Of a stretch of 64,000 nt of DNA, positions 45,236 through 54,193 are shown piece by piece. Made by a program: the position numbers and the translations under genes. The notes under the pieces were generated by a model. That model had not been told where the DNA came from. It saw nothing but the letters and a program-made list of their open reading frames with translations, and searched no databases. This DNA is from Ginsengibacter hankyongi. GTDB lineage: Bacteria; Bacteroidota; Bacteroidia; Chitinophagales; Chitinophagaceae. How positions within the stretch are numbered: position 1 is the first letter of the stretch; each line of letters opens with the position of its first letter. Where the stretch lies: the NCBI RefSeq assembly GCF_008710285.1, contig NZ_VYQF01000003.1:124001-188000 (forward strand). Reading direction: 5' to 3'.

Positions 45236-48200
45236 TTAGGTTTCAGGTAACATTTCTGCAGCATGCCTGGCAAACAATACTGGATCCTGGAATAAAATTG
45301 CGGCTAGGTCTGCAGAATTACTATTCCACAATGGCTGGTTTGCGGGGTTTTGAATTACAATATTTTTATTAAAAGTGATATGATAACTATCCAAATCAGC
45401 TTTGCTATTCACCAAATATTCCCATGCAAGATCATCCCATGTTTTAGGATTGCCCACAGGCATTACATTTGTATTGCCGTGTTCATCGGTAAAGTCATCA
45501 AGACCAAAACGAACATGACCGGGCCTTTCTTTCAAAACAAAAAACCATCCGGGATCTTTGCCAGCGGTTGAACCGTGAGGTTGTTCGATTCGGTCACCTC
45601 TTGCCTGGTCTTCTGTGAGTGAGAAACCAAATAAGGTTATGTCCGGATCAATCTCCGCTTTAAATAAAGGAAACTTGGTATCGGTGGATGTTGGATCAAT
45701 ACCGTCTTTTAAATGTCTCGGTTTAGATGCATCTGTATTATCATATTCTGCTTTTTGTGCAAATACCATTGTATTGGGATATTTCTTAAACACCTGTCCG
45801 CGTATAACCAGAACTAAATTGGAAGCGTCCGTACCTCTTGGATTATTTTCTCCCAACTTATGGCTCCATGTATTTATCTTCCTGATATCTAATTTAAGCT
45901 CCTTATCTTTTTCAGGATCCGCATCCAATGGAAGAATTCTGTCATCAATATTCCAGAACTGGCGGAAATAAGATCCACGCTGGTCTGTAGGATATTCATT
46001 CCATAAAAGCTCTCTTGCCATTTCATGGTTCATGCCAACCATAAATGCTTCAATGAACGATTGATTATTTTCGAGCAGTGTAATAGAATTATCAGGAAGC
46101 TTATCTATGTTGGGTAATATGAAATTTTTAGAAAGCTCCAGGAGATAAGTATATACAGCTTCGGCAAATTCCGGATAAGCCATCACCGGTTTCAATTCGG
46201 GCAACGGAACATATACGCCATTTTTCAATATCCTGATGTTGGCCATTAATTTATTAACAAACGTAACAGTAGGATCTAACTTTAAAAAGATATGTGAAGA
46301 AACATTTGCAACATTTGCAAAAGCAGGCACAGGAGTAACCTGTGGCAAAGTGTCTAAAATATTAGTAAAATCAGTGAATGAGCTTTTCAAGGCAAGCACA
46401 TCATTTTTCGTTGTCATTGTTTTAATGGCTGCGGGATTTAATGGCTGGCTATCTTTTAAAATAACATCGTTATAATTTTTTGCATGAATGTCAGGGCCGA
46501 ATAAGTCCTTCATTATAGCATCAGCTAATTCAATAGTTACCTGGCCATTAACATCTTTCTTTACAGGTAGACTAGTTGCTGCAATTCCATTCACCATATT
46601 TACGACTATAGTTTTAACGGCATTATCTGAAATATTCTGTGCATTAACCGCGTTTAACAGTTGCGCCAATGTGAGTGTGGCATTCGCAGTTATAACATCC
46701 GTTTCAATCATAGTTACAAATGCATCTTTAGCAAGATCATTTTTACTGGTATCATAGTTTGATATTGCATTAGTGATAGCTGTATTAATACTTGTTGTAT
46801 CAAGTGCCGCAATGGGAGCCCTCTTTAATTTTGCCGCAGTTACAGCATTCGCCTGGGATTCGTCCGTAATATTAAAATCCTTAATTACCGTATTTAATTT
46901 TACCAATAATGCTATCCCAGTTGAAGCTGTAAAACTCACTCTAGCGACTTTACTGTTGGGCCGGGACACTTTACGGAAGGCAGCTGTTTTGGAAGCGAAG
47001 GGAATGCGGCTTTCAACAAAGTCCTGTTGTACAGTTTTTGTATTTGCGGCATTTTTTATTAAGTGCTGAACAGAATGAGTAAGCATAACTGCTTTGTCGT
47101 TTCCTGCATTAATGATATGTTTTTTAAAAATACATTTAGTAATCGCCTGTGCTAATAATGATTCCTGGATCTTCTTATTCGCGTCATTCACTTTATTAAC
47201 CTGTTGCCACGCACGGTTTATAAAATCATCCTGGTGTTTTTGTATAACCTTAACTCCTAAACCCGCAGCGCCCCTGTTTCTGAAATCAAGATTTAGTTCC
47301 TCTATCCATGGGGGATTCGTTCCATCTCCCAGTTTTGAAACCAAGGCATGCCATACGCCATAAACAGGCGGCACCAATAAGGGATCCTCTCCTATATTGG
47401 TATTGAAAAATGGATTTTTGCTTGCAATTACAGCGTTCTTGTCTACAAGATCGGCAGAAAGGTTAAGTAATGCCCGCAACTTATCAACTGTATTTTTATC
47501 GTCTGCGTTTGTGCCCCCGTTAGTTGGCCATGGATCGGGCTCAAAATTCGGTGGCTTTAATGCGGCCTCCATTCCAATTACTTTGGTTCCATCATTTTGC
47601 GCAGCCATATTAAAACCGGGATCCTGGATATCCATAGGCATTTTGCCAGATTCAGGATCCATGATAATAGGCTTTAGCATTGAAACAAGGCTTTCAAAAT
47701 CACCATAATTAGCTGTCCTGAAATTCCATTGATAATAAACGGGGAAATCATATGGCCTGGTGCCGGTGCCCGGCATGGCACCTTTTTTCCAAGACGTTCT
47801 TTGTGCAGGAATTCCGCTGTTATCAATTCCTAAGCCAGCGAGTCTTCCTGTTTCGAATGCTGGTATAACGAACGCCGTAAACGCAGTATTTTTAGCAAGC
47901 TTTCGTGGACAAAGCAAACGTGATACTGCGACATCCGGATCATTGCTTAGGTCTGCATTTACTTCCGGCTGCATGGCAGCTCCGCTCAAGTTGGCCAGTT
48001 TATTATTAAAGTGAACATGAGCAAAGGCCCATGTATCATCCTGGTGATGAAAAGCTTTATCAAATGATGCCTGATCAACAGAAATAAAAGGGAGTCCGCC
48101 GGGATTTTGTTTTAGTATATACTCATCATCCTGTAATGCAACAAGGGCCAGCCATGGACGTAAGCGTGTATGGTTACCGTTAGGGTTAGCCGCGGTCGCA

Positions 48201-48541
48201 GGAGAATATCTCCATAAAAAATCTTCTTCATAAAATTCAATGTATGGCAGGCCGTTATCTTCATAATTCATAACACCTCTCCTCGGTTCAGTACGCACAA
48301 TGGCCCTGGTGTCGATGCTTTTCACATCTCCGGGGCCAACCACCTGTATTTGTTTGGTAATAGTATTCACCTGCACACTTCCATCCAGGTTAGTATATTG
48401 TACATCAAGCTCTGCTGAAAGATCTGCCCTCGCAATAGCAGTACCATCGCTGCTGCCGAGTGTATCTGTTTCGCTTATTTTAGAAGCAACACCCTGCCTT
48501 GCCCAGGGTAAGAATCCGTAAGATGGTAATGTGTTTGCCAT
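45236..48541 (-). CDS. Giant-protein operon, third gene: 1101-aa conserved protein of unknown function
   Basis: No export signal. The N-terminal third contains FLPWARQGVA (10-19), VVGPGDVKSID (67-77) and a block with EEDFLWRYSPA and RLRPWLALVAL (about 105-140); these motifs recur together in uncharacterised proteins of distant phyla and mark the same operon type. The middle is rich in Ala/Asn/Thr/Lys with long helices. The C-terminal part contains short hydrophobic patches but no membrane spans. No catalytic signature. The start is 18 bases after the stop of the DUF6603 gene. Real gene, unknown function. Confidence 0.85.
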   Translation of the reverse strand: MANTLPSYGFLPWARQGVASKISETDTLGSSDGTAIARADLSAELDVQYTNLDGSVQVNTITKQIQVVGPGDVKSIDTRAIVRTEPRRGVMNYEDNGLPYIEFYEEDFLWRYSPATAANPNGNHTRLRPWLALVALQDDEYILKQNPGGLPFISVDQASFDKAFHHQDDTWAFAHVHFNNKLANLSGAAMQPEVNADLSNDPDVAVSRLLCPRKLAKNTAFTAFVIPAFETGRLAGLGIDNSGIPAQRTSWKKGAMPGTGTRPYDFPVYYQWNFRTANYGDFESLVSMLKPIIMDPESGKMPMDIQDPGFNMAAQNDGTKVIGMEAALKPPNFEPDPWPTNGGTNADDKNTVDKLRALLNLSADLVDKNAVIASKNPFFNTNIGEDPLLVPPVYGVWHALVSKLGDGTNPPWIEELNLDFRNRGAAGLGVKVIQKHQDDFINRAWQQVNKVNDANKKIQESLLAQAITKCIFKKHIINAGNDKAVMLTHSVQHLIKNAANTKTVQQDFVESRIPFASKTAAFRKVSRPNSKVARVSFTASTGIALLVKLNTVIKDFNITDESQANAVTAAKLKRAPIAALDTTSINTAITNAISNYDTSKNDLAKDAFVTMIETDVITANATLTLAQLLNAVNAQNISDNAVKTIVVNMVNGIAATSLPVKKDVNGQVTIELADAIMKDLFGPDIHAKNYNDVILKDSQPLNPAAIKTMTTKNDVLALKSSFTDFTNILDTLPQVTPVPAFANVANVSSHIFLKLDPTVTFVNKLMANIRILKNGVYVPLPELKPVMAYPEFAEAVYTYLLELSKNFILPNIDKLPDNSITLLENNQSFIEAFMVGMNHEMARELLWNEYPTDQRGSYFRQFWNIDDRILPLDADPEKDKELKLDIRKINTWSHKLGENNPRGTDASNLVLVIRGQVFKKYPNTMVFAQKAEYDNTDASKPRHLKDGIDPTSTDTKFPLFKAEIDPDITLFGFSLTEDQARGDRIEQPHGSTAGKDPGWFFVLKERPGHVRFGLDDFTDEHGNTNVMPVGNPKTWDDLAWEYLVNSKADLDSYHITFNKNIVIQNPANQPLWNSNSADLAAILFQDPVLFARHAAEMLPET

Positions 48542-48559
48542 ATTAAAATATTATCTGAA

Positions 48560-51500
48560 TCAGTTATTCAATTGATACGCTGATGCTATACTTACTTTTC
48601 CTTTTAATGAAGGGTTTTGTTTAAGTATTGTTTCAAACGCATCATTAGCCTGTGCATGAGTTCCACCAGCGAATACATCAACGCTGTGTTGTGCTAACGT
48701 TGAATTATCTATCAATACAAATTGTTCTTCGCCAATATTTACTGCAGCATTATCCAGCCTGAAACTTTTCTGTGAATTTTGAACAGATAGAGCGCTTCTG
48801 CCGACAGCCCCTCCCCGCGTCATCAACTTAAACCATTTGAATTCAAAATTGAATGTTCCCGGTCGCGGGAATGGATCAAAGTCGGATACTATTACATCAT
48901 ACACCACATCCCTATCCCAGGCATAATCGACAAATAAAGTATCGGTATCTGAAACTTTTACGCCGCCTTTTTCTTTTGTATAAGAAGGCGATTTTAGTTT
49001 ATCATCGTCCGACATATTTTTAAAAGCAGCGGGTGCAAATGATTCTGGTTCATCATTCAGTCCGGTAACGAGGCCGCCTAAACGAAATGCGGAAATATCA
49101 ACCATATTGATATCGGAAGGAGTATTATTACCAAACTTATCTATCACCAGTTTTAACGGCATTATTATCTGGCTCACTTTCACGGCTCCAAAAGCCTGCA
49201 AAATAATCTGGCCGGGCTGAGGCACAATGCTGGCAAGTGTTACAAGATTATAACGATTGGCAGGAAGCTCTGCACTCCAGTTCGCATCCAAATTGAATGC
49301 TTCCAGGATTTTTGGTAATACGGCAATACTTGGTAAAATAACCTGTTGCGCATCACCCCACGTAACATTGAAATGAACTTTAATGCTGATGAACAATATC
49401 GAGAAAGAAGCGGTTCCATTTGCATTCCAGGGTGTAGGTCCTGATAATTCAAAATCAAGATTGATAGAGAATAAAGTACTACTGCCCATTTTTACTTCGA
49501 GTCCTGCAGTTATATTCGCAATAAATTTAAATGGCGAGAATTGGAACAATACATCAAAACCTAAATAACCAACAACACTAAAGCCGGCAACTTCAAATTT
49601 AAAATCTATCCTGGCACCAAACTGAACAGTATTGGATGTTACAGCGAAATAAGCAGTTAATACCAAATTTGGATTGGGACTTAATATAGTAAGCGTTAGC
49701 CTTTTAAGCTTTGGAACATTTAATGCAGCCGGTGGTTTGAAAGATGGATGAAAACCGCCAACTGATAACAGGAAAGCTTTCTCGCTTCCCCAGTTGAGCC
49801 GAAGCGCCATATCACCCTCAAGTGTAAACGTAAGTATGTGCGAATTATAAATGCTCGCATCAAAAGATAAATAACCATTATCAAAATCGATAATGCCAAC
49901 AAAATTTACTTGCAATTGCAAAATTGCCGCGTCTTCAGTGGGCAACACAATTTTTAACACGCCTAATATGGCAAGCCTTACAGGATTAGTAAATTCAATA
50001 CATAAGCCAAATTCAATAGTCACTAATGGAGGAACGCCCCAGGTAATTTTTGCCATCAGTCCAATCATAAACTGATTTTCCTTTACAGGAAAAATCCCTT
50101 TGATCTGTGGCAATAAAGTGTTGATGTTAGCAATGATGTCTTGCGGGAACATGATCTGTTCAATGGCATCATTCTTAACTCCATCTCTTAATGCATCCAC
50201 ATTTATTGTTCGGTTGATACCGAGCATACCACCAAGACCGCTAAGGAAAAATCCCATGCTGAGTGAAATACCCGGTTCAAACTGAACACTTATAATGATG
50301 AGCAGCGAGAATCCACTGGAACCATCCGGCATGATGGTATTAATAATTGCAATGGCCGAAACCTGTATAGTATCTTCAATTGATAATTGTAACGCTCCCG
50401 CATACTCTCCTTTTGGCCTGTCGATCAATAAAAATCCGCCGCCTTTAACAATGCCTGCATCTATAGATAATCCAACACCTGTGGGCGGTAAAAAACTCAA
50501 GCCAAAATTGACCGGCCCAAGATTTCCTTTTCTATCAGCAGGAAAACTAAAAGTGCCTGTTAATCCCATGCCCTGCACTACTGCTTCTATAGGCCCCAAT
50601 TCACCTTTTATATCAAGTGCTATGTTAATGGGTATATCGCTACCCGCGGGCTTAATACCAATTTTAGCTGTTTCAATTTCTATTGGCCCCAATTGCAAAT
50701 GAGCGGGAAGGTCTATTTCTAAACCACTGCTTCCCTTAAAATAAAAACCACTTTCAAGACCGAAGCCGAAAGCTAATTCGAAAGCTAATGTGATACCCTC
50801 GCCCGGTAAAATTTTTGAAAGAAAGCCGTCAGTATCACCTGGTGCAGGCTTTATAACTATTTTACTCCCTTTTAAATCAAACTCAATTTTTACATCCTTG
50901 GAACCTGCCGTGGTTATATTAGCTGAGGCGGCAATAGAGGACGATTCAAATTCATAATGACTTGCATCTGCTGACCCAAATACAATAAAGGGTGTGCCGT
51001 CAGCCTTTTTGTATTCGAGTCCTAAAGACACTTTTGCGTTTGCGCCACCGTTAGTTCCTCCGCCAGCAAGATTACTTATCATTTGTGGAGGCTGACCGGG
51101 TCTTATTATAATGGCAACTCCGTTATTTAGATCAAGGCTTGTATCAAATTTAAATGTAAGGTTTTCTGCAAGATTTATTTCTTCTGTTATTTCTGCACTT
51201 GCATAAGGAATGATTGCAATACCCGGAAGTAATGAACCATTTTGCGGGAGTAAATAAAACTTAATACCTGCTCCGGCTCCAAGGTTAGAAGTTTGTTCAT
51301 CAACCAATACCAATGTAAGGGCATCTTTATCAAATGTACCAGCGGGTAATCCATTATTAAGAACTTGTAAAAACTGTGACTCTATTTGTTTTAACTTGGA
51401 AGTAATATTAAATCCTTCCAAAACATCCGTGAGATTTTGAAAAAGCTTTTCACGGCTAAATGCCGGTGTAGCCCATCCATACAAGTCTTGCAGCAATTTT

Positions 51501-52021
51501 AATGGATTGCTGAATATTAATCCGATCTTATCAAAATGAATTTCCTCCCGGAAATAGGCCGGCCTTGTAGCTGTGGCATTAACTGAAGTAGTGGTAATAA
51601 TGCCCAGCAACTGCAGAAGGCTCCCTACTTTCGGACGCTGTTTTAAAAAATACTCAACCAACACATACGGGCCTATTTCGGAAGGAAAATCATTTTTAAA
51701 TTCTGTAGCTGTCGCGGTAATTCCACTGAATAAAGAATCTGATTTGGAAGTAAGTCCTTCAATACCTGTAATAAGATTTTTAATAAGAGACAGCAATTGA
51801 GTAACGTTTCCCAAATTAATTTCGCCTGTTTCCAAAATTGTAATAATTGGATCAACCAGATTAACCAGATCCTGGACGGGTTGTACTACGTGGTTGGCAT
51901 CCCATCCTAATTCTTTCATTGAAGAAATGAAAGCATCGGGCGTTCCTACCATGTCTTTCAATGGTGTAAATGCGCTTGCAATTTCTTCAGCTATTATCGA
52001 TAATGTATCTGTATCTGCCAT
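48560..52021 (-). CDS. DUF6603-type protein, second gene of the giant-protein operon
   Basis: A 1153-aa, beta-rich protein without signal peptide or true membrane helices. GGGFLLIDRPKGEYAG (527-542), FLSGLGGMLGINRTINVDAL (592-611) and WGVPPLVTIEFGL (about 661-673) are the conserved blocks of DUF6603. The sequence is full of alternating hydrophobic residues (VTIEFGLCIEF, FKFEVAGFSVVGYLGF), as in long beta-sheets, beta-helices or lipid-binding grooves. Function of DUF6603 is unknown; its partners in other genomes are large proteins like those downstream. It starts 8 bases after the caspase-like gene. The first 200 residues, mainly helical, are likely a separate domain. Confidence 0.85.
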   Translation of the reverse strand: MADTDTLSIIAEEIASAFTPLKDMVGTPDAFISSMKELGWDANHVVQPVQDLVNLVDPIITILETGEINLGNVTQLLSLIKNLITGIEGLTSKSDSLFSGITATATEFKNDFPSEIGPYVLVEYFLKQRPKVGSLLQLLGIITTTSVNATATRPAYFREEIHFDKIGLIFSNPLKLLQDLYGWATPAFSREKLFQNLTDVLEGFNITSKLKQIESQFLQVLNNGLPAGTFDKDALTLVLVDEQTSNLGAGAGIKFYLLPQNGSLLPGIAIIPYASAEITEEINLAENLTFKFDTSLDLNNGVAIIIRPGQPPQMISNLAGGGTNGGANAKVSLGLEYKKADGTPFIVFGSADASHYEFESSSIAASANITTAGSKDVKIEFDLKGSKIVIKPAPGDTDGFLSKILPGEGITLAFELAFGFGLESGFYFKGSSGLEIDLPAHLQLGPIEIETAKIGIKPAGSDIPINIALDIKGELGPIEAVVQGMGLTGTFSFPADRKGNLGPVNFGLSFLPPTGVGLSIDAGIVKGGGFLLIDRPKGEYAGALQLSIEDTIQVSAIAIINTIMPDGSSGFSLLIIISVQFEPGISLSMGFFLSGLGGMLGINRTINVDALRDGVKNDAIEQIMFPQDIIANINTLLPQIKGIFPVKENQFMIGLMAKITWGVPPLVTIEFGLCIEFTNPVRLAILGVLKIVLPTEDAAILQLQVNFVGIIDFDNGYLSFDASIYNSHILTFTLEGDMALRLNWGSEKAFLLSVGGFHPSFKPPAALNVPKLKRLTLTILSPNPNLVLTAYFAVTSNTVQFGARIDFKFEVAGFSVVGYLGFDVLFQFSPFKFIANITAGLEVKMGSSTLFSINLDFELSGPTPWNANGTASFSILFISIKVHFNVTWGDAQQVILPSIAVLPKILEAFNLDANWSAELPANRYNLVTLASIVPQPGQIILQAFGAVKVSQIIMPLKLVIDKFGNNTPSDINMVDISAFRLGGLVTGLNDEPESFAPAAFKNMSDDDKLKSPSYTKEKGGVKVSDTDTLFVDYAWDRDVVYDVIVSDFDPFPRPGTFNFEFKWFKLMTRGGAVGRSALSVQNSQKSFRLDNAAVNIGEEQFVLIDNSTLAQHSVDVFAGGTHAQANDAFETILKQNPSLKGKVSIASAYQLNN

Positions 52022-52029
52022 ACCTATAA

Positions 52030-53175
52030 TTATATCTTATTAAAATAATCACTCTCGTCATCCGCGAACATATTACTCGATGTTGCTCCGCCGGCAGGCG
52101 ATGCATAAAAATTAAAAACCAATTCGTTATTAGCATTGTTATTTATCACAGGAGGGCTCACATAATATTCGTATCTGCGTCCTGTATAAACTCTCGACTT
52201 TGAGTTTAAAATCCACTCAAGCCCATCAACCATATCATCTAATGAATCGTATTCATACCTTTTGTAAAATGGCAATGGATGTGTATTCTGAAACATGAGC
52301 CAGAAAGCATCAGTTCCGGCATTGGCTGCCTGGTTATTCATTAGTGTTTTGAGAAAAGGAACAATGGTGCCCTGCGTCGTTGGTAAAGTACCTACAGAAG
52401 GATCCATTCTAAGCGTTACAACATTTGATCGTTGAAATTTATAACGGCCGGCCTTTAACGTCGTTAATCGTGTAACAGGTGAAGGATTTAATTTTACTCT
52501 TACCAACGGATCAACGGCTTTTGTAATACGGCTGGGAACCCATATATTCCATTGAGCCGTGGTAATATCGGTTCCATACATATCCGTATACCCTACCGCG
52601 TCCAGCAACGCAACCAGGTCAGTTTTGTTAGCAACACTTGTGCTTTTAAAAATATGAAAGTCGTAATTGAACGCTTCAAAAACACCCTGTGCCAAAGAAT
52701 AAACAACGTGATAAAATAAAGGCGCTGCGACACCCACATCAGTTGTACTTAAGCCATTAATAACGTCCTTAAGCTTTTGAATAAACGGAGTCATTACACC
52801 AATGCGACAGCCACGAATAAATACCGATGGATCAATTGGCTGATTATTACTATCCACTGGTCTTGGATTAATAATATTATCTGCCAACTGGCACGACCGT
52901 GTTGGAGGAGCAAATGCCTTTTCCAGCGCCTCATAAGTGGTATGTGCATCAAAAGCCGGGTCCAGTTGCACATTCATCCAGCCAGATTCGTTGCCATGTG
53001 TGCCGATTAAAATATTGGTAAGTGGAGGACTAACATGAGTTGACAAATGATTAAAAAAATCTTTTATAGAATTAACTCCTGTGGTATTTACCAATGTTGT
53101 AGATGCTCTGTTGGTAAACATTGTTCGCATTATATTGTCGTATCCCGTGGCACCCGGTGCAAAAGCAAAATCCAT
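52030..53175 (-). CDS. Caspase-like (clan CD) cysteine-peptidase-like protein, first gene of the giant-protein operon
   Basis: The 381-aa protein has the two halves of a clan CD active site: LTNILIGTHGNESGW with His60 after a beta-strand, and SVFIRGCRIGVM with Cys123 after another. This resembles the strand-(S/T)HG and strand-x-x-C-x-x-G patterns of caspase, gingipain, CHAT and DUF4347-type folds; the segment after the Cys (PFIQKLKDVING ... VGVAAPLF) is like the helix-strand that follows in those folds. There is no signal peptide, so it would act in the cytoplasm. It leads an operon of four large proteins of unknown function. Activity is unproven; the His/Cys pair could be tested. Alternatively the fold is kept but inactive. 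Confidence is high for the gene, moderate for the fold. Confidence 0.7.
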   Translation of the reverse strand: MDFAFAPGATGYDNIMRTMFTNRASTTLVNTTGVNSIKDFFNHLSTHVSPPLTNILIGTHGNESGWMNVQLDPAFDAHTTYEALEKAFAPPTRSCQLADNIINPRPVDSNNQPIDPSVFIRGCRIGVMTPFIQKLKDVINGLSTTDVGVAAPLFYHVVYSLAQGVFEAFNYDFHIFKSTSVANKTDLVALLDAVGYTDMYGTDITTAQWNIWVPSRITKAVDPLVRVKLNPSPVTRLTTLKAGRYKFQRSNVVTLRMDPSVGTLPTTQGTIVPFLKTLMNNQAANAGTDAFWLMFQNTHPLPFYKRYEYDSLDDMVDGLEWILNSKSRVYTGRRYEYYVSPPVINNNANNELVFNFYASPAGGATSSNMFADDESDYFNKI

Positions 53176-53201
53176 AATAGTTAATTTTAAAGTTTAAGAA
53201 G

Positions 53202-53219
53202 TATAAACAATAGTTTATA
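53202..53219. promoter_or_regulatory. Inverted repeat upstream of the giant-protein operon
   Basis: TATAAAC-AATA-GTTTATA: two perfect 7-base arms and a 4-base centre, 27-44 bases before the operon's first ATG (53175). It is well placed as an operator overlapping the promoter, with no T-run to make it a terminator. Confidence 0.45.
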
Positions 53220-53564
53220 TCAACTAATCTTAAAAAGTGATTAAGCAATCAGAATGTAACCGGAAAAAATTAAGGAGTAAGGTCATTAATAAATTTCCTG
53301 TTCCGCCAAACAGCGGGAGGTTTTCTTTGTATTACAGAGGAGATCTGTGGGGTTATCTTTAAAACAGGAACATAAAATTTATAATTATTTTTTATAAATG
53401 CAACAATGTGCATAATTATTTTTATAATAATCTTAAAGGAAGAAATAGATTTAATGCAAAACTATGTTATATAAAAAAAGCATTTATTTTGTCGATACGT
53501 ACAAATAAATAGGAATCAAATTCCGGTCTGGTAATTCAATCAAAATTTATATAAAAACAGTTTC
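53220..53564. other. Divergent control region between the giant-protein operon and the HD gene
   Basis: About 345 bases with no coding frame. Small hairpins (CCGC ... GCGG near 53298, ACAGA ... TCTGT near 53335) are visible but weak. Both divergent transcripts must start here; I could not choose promoter boxes. Confidence 0.3.
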
Positions 53565-54164
53565 ATGTCATTACAATTAAACAGGACAAGCTTTGGCGAC
53601 GCAGCCAATAAAGGCAATACTTTATTACGAGCGGAAGCAGAATCGTTATTTAATGAATGGGTTATCAATCCACGTTTGCAATTGCATATGAAACAGGTGG
53701 CGTATTTAATGACATGCTGGGCAAAGGAAAAAGAAAACCTTGATGAAGAAAATCAATGGCAATGGGAAATGGCGGGCCTTCTGCATGATGCGGATTGGGA
53801 CCAATGGCCTGATCAACATTGTAAAAAAATTATTGAAGAACTAGAAAAAAGAAATGTCGATCCTGGAATAATCCATGCCATTGCTTCTCACGGACCCAAT
53901 CATTTTGGTGTGGAACCTGAAACTAAGATGGATAAGATGTTATATGCTTTTGATGAACTATCCGGATTGATACATGCGTATTCTTTAATGCGCCCCGGAG
54001 GTTATGATGGCATGGAATTGAAAGGTGTAAAGAAAAGATTAAAAGAAAAATCATTTGCAGCAAATGTTTCAAGGGAAGAAATTAACGATGCCTGTAACCG
54101 GGCCGGCATTTCTTTAGATGATATAATTAATTTTATTATTTCGAGACAGGTCCTGGTTAGCTAA
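53565..54164 (+). CDS. HD-domain hydrolase
   Basis: The 199-aa protein has a first metal His (H41 in QLHMKQVA), the HD pair H74-D75 in GLLHDADW, then IIHAIASHGP and a C-terminal MLYAFDELSGLIHAYSLMRP segment typical of the small HD superfamily proteins of Bacteroidota. Such proteins hydrolyse phosphate esters or nucleotides; the substrate is unknown. It is divergent from the large operon and 29 bases before the GH97 gene, in the same direction, so it might share that transcript. Confidence 0.85.
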   Translation: MSLQLNRTSFGDAANKGNTLLRAEAESLFNEWVINPRLQLHMKQVAYLMTCWAKEKENLDEENQWQWEMAGLLHDADWDQWPDQHCKKIIEELEKRNVDPGIIHAIASHGPNHFGVEPETKMDKMLYAFDELSGLIHAYSLMRPGGYDGMELKGVKKRLKEKSFAANVSREEINDACNRAGISLDDIINFIISRQVLVS

Positions 54165-54193
54165 CTCATACAATTCTATCTAAAACCTACATC

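Noticed and set aside
38716-48541. Many long reading frames on the plus strand opposite the giant genes
   Set aside because: They are mirror frames of strong minus-strand genes and have no coding signals of their own.
36839-53175. Contractile injection system or toxin-complex locus
   Set aside because: The proteins are very large, but none looks like sheath, tube, spike, baseplate, AAA+ ATPase or Tc toxin.
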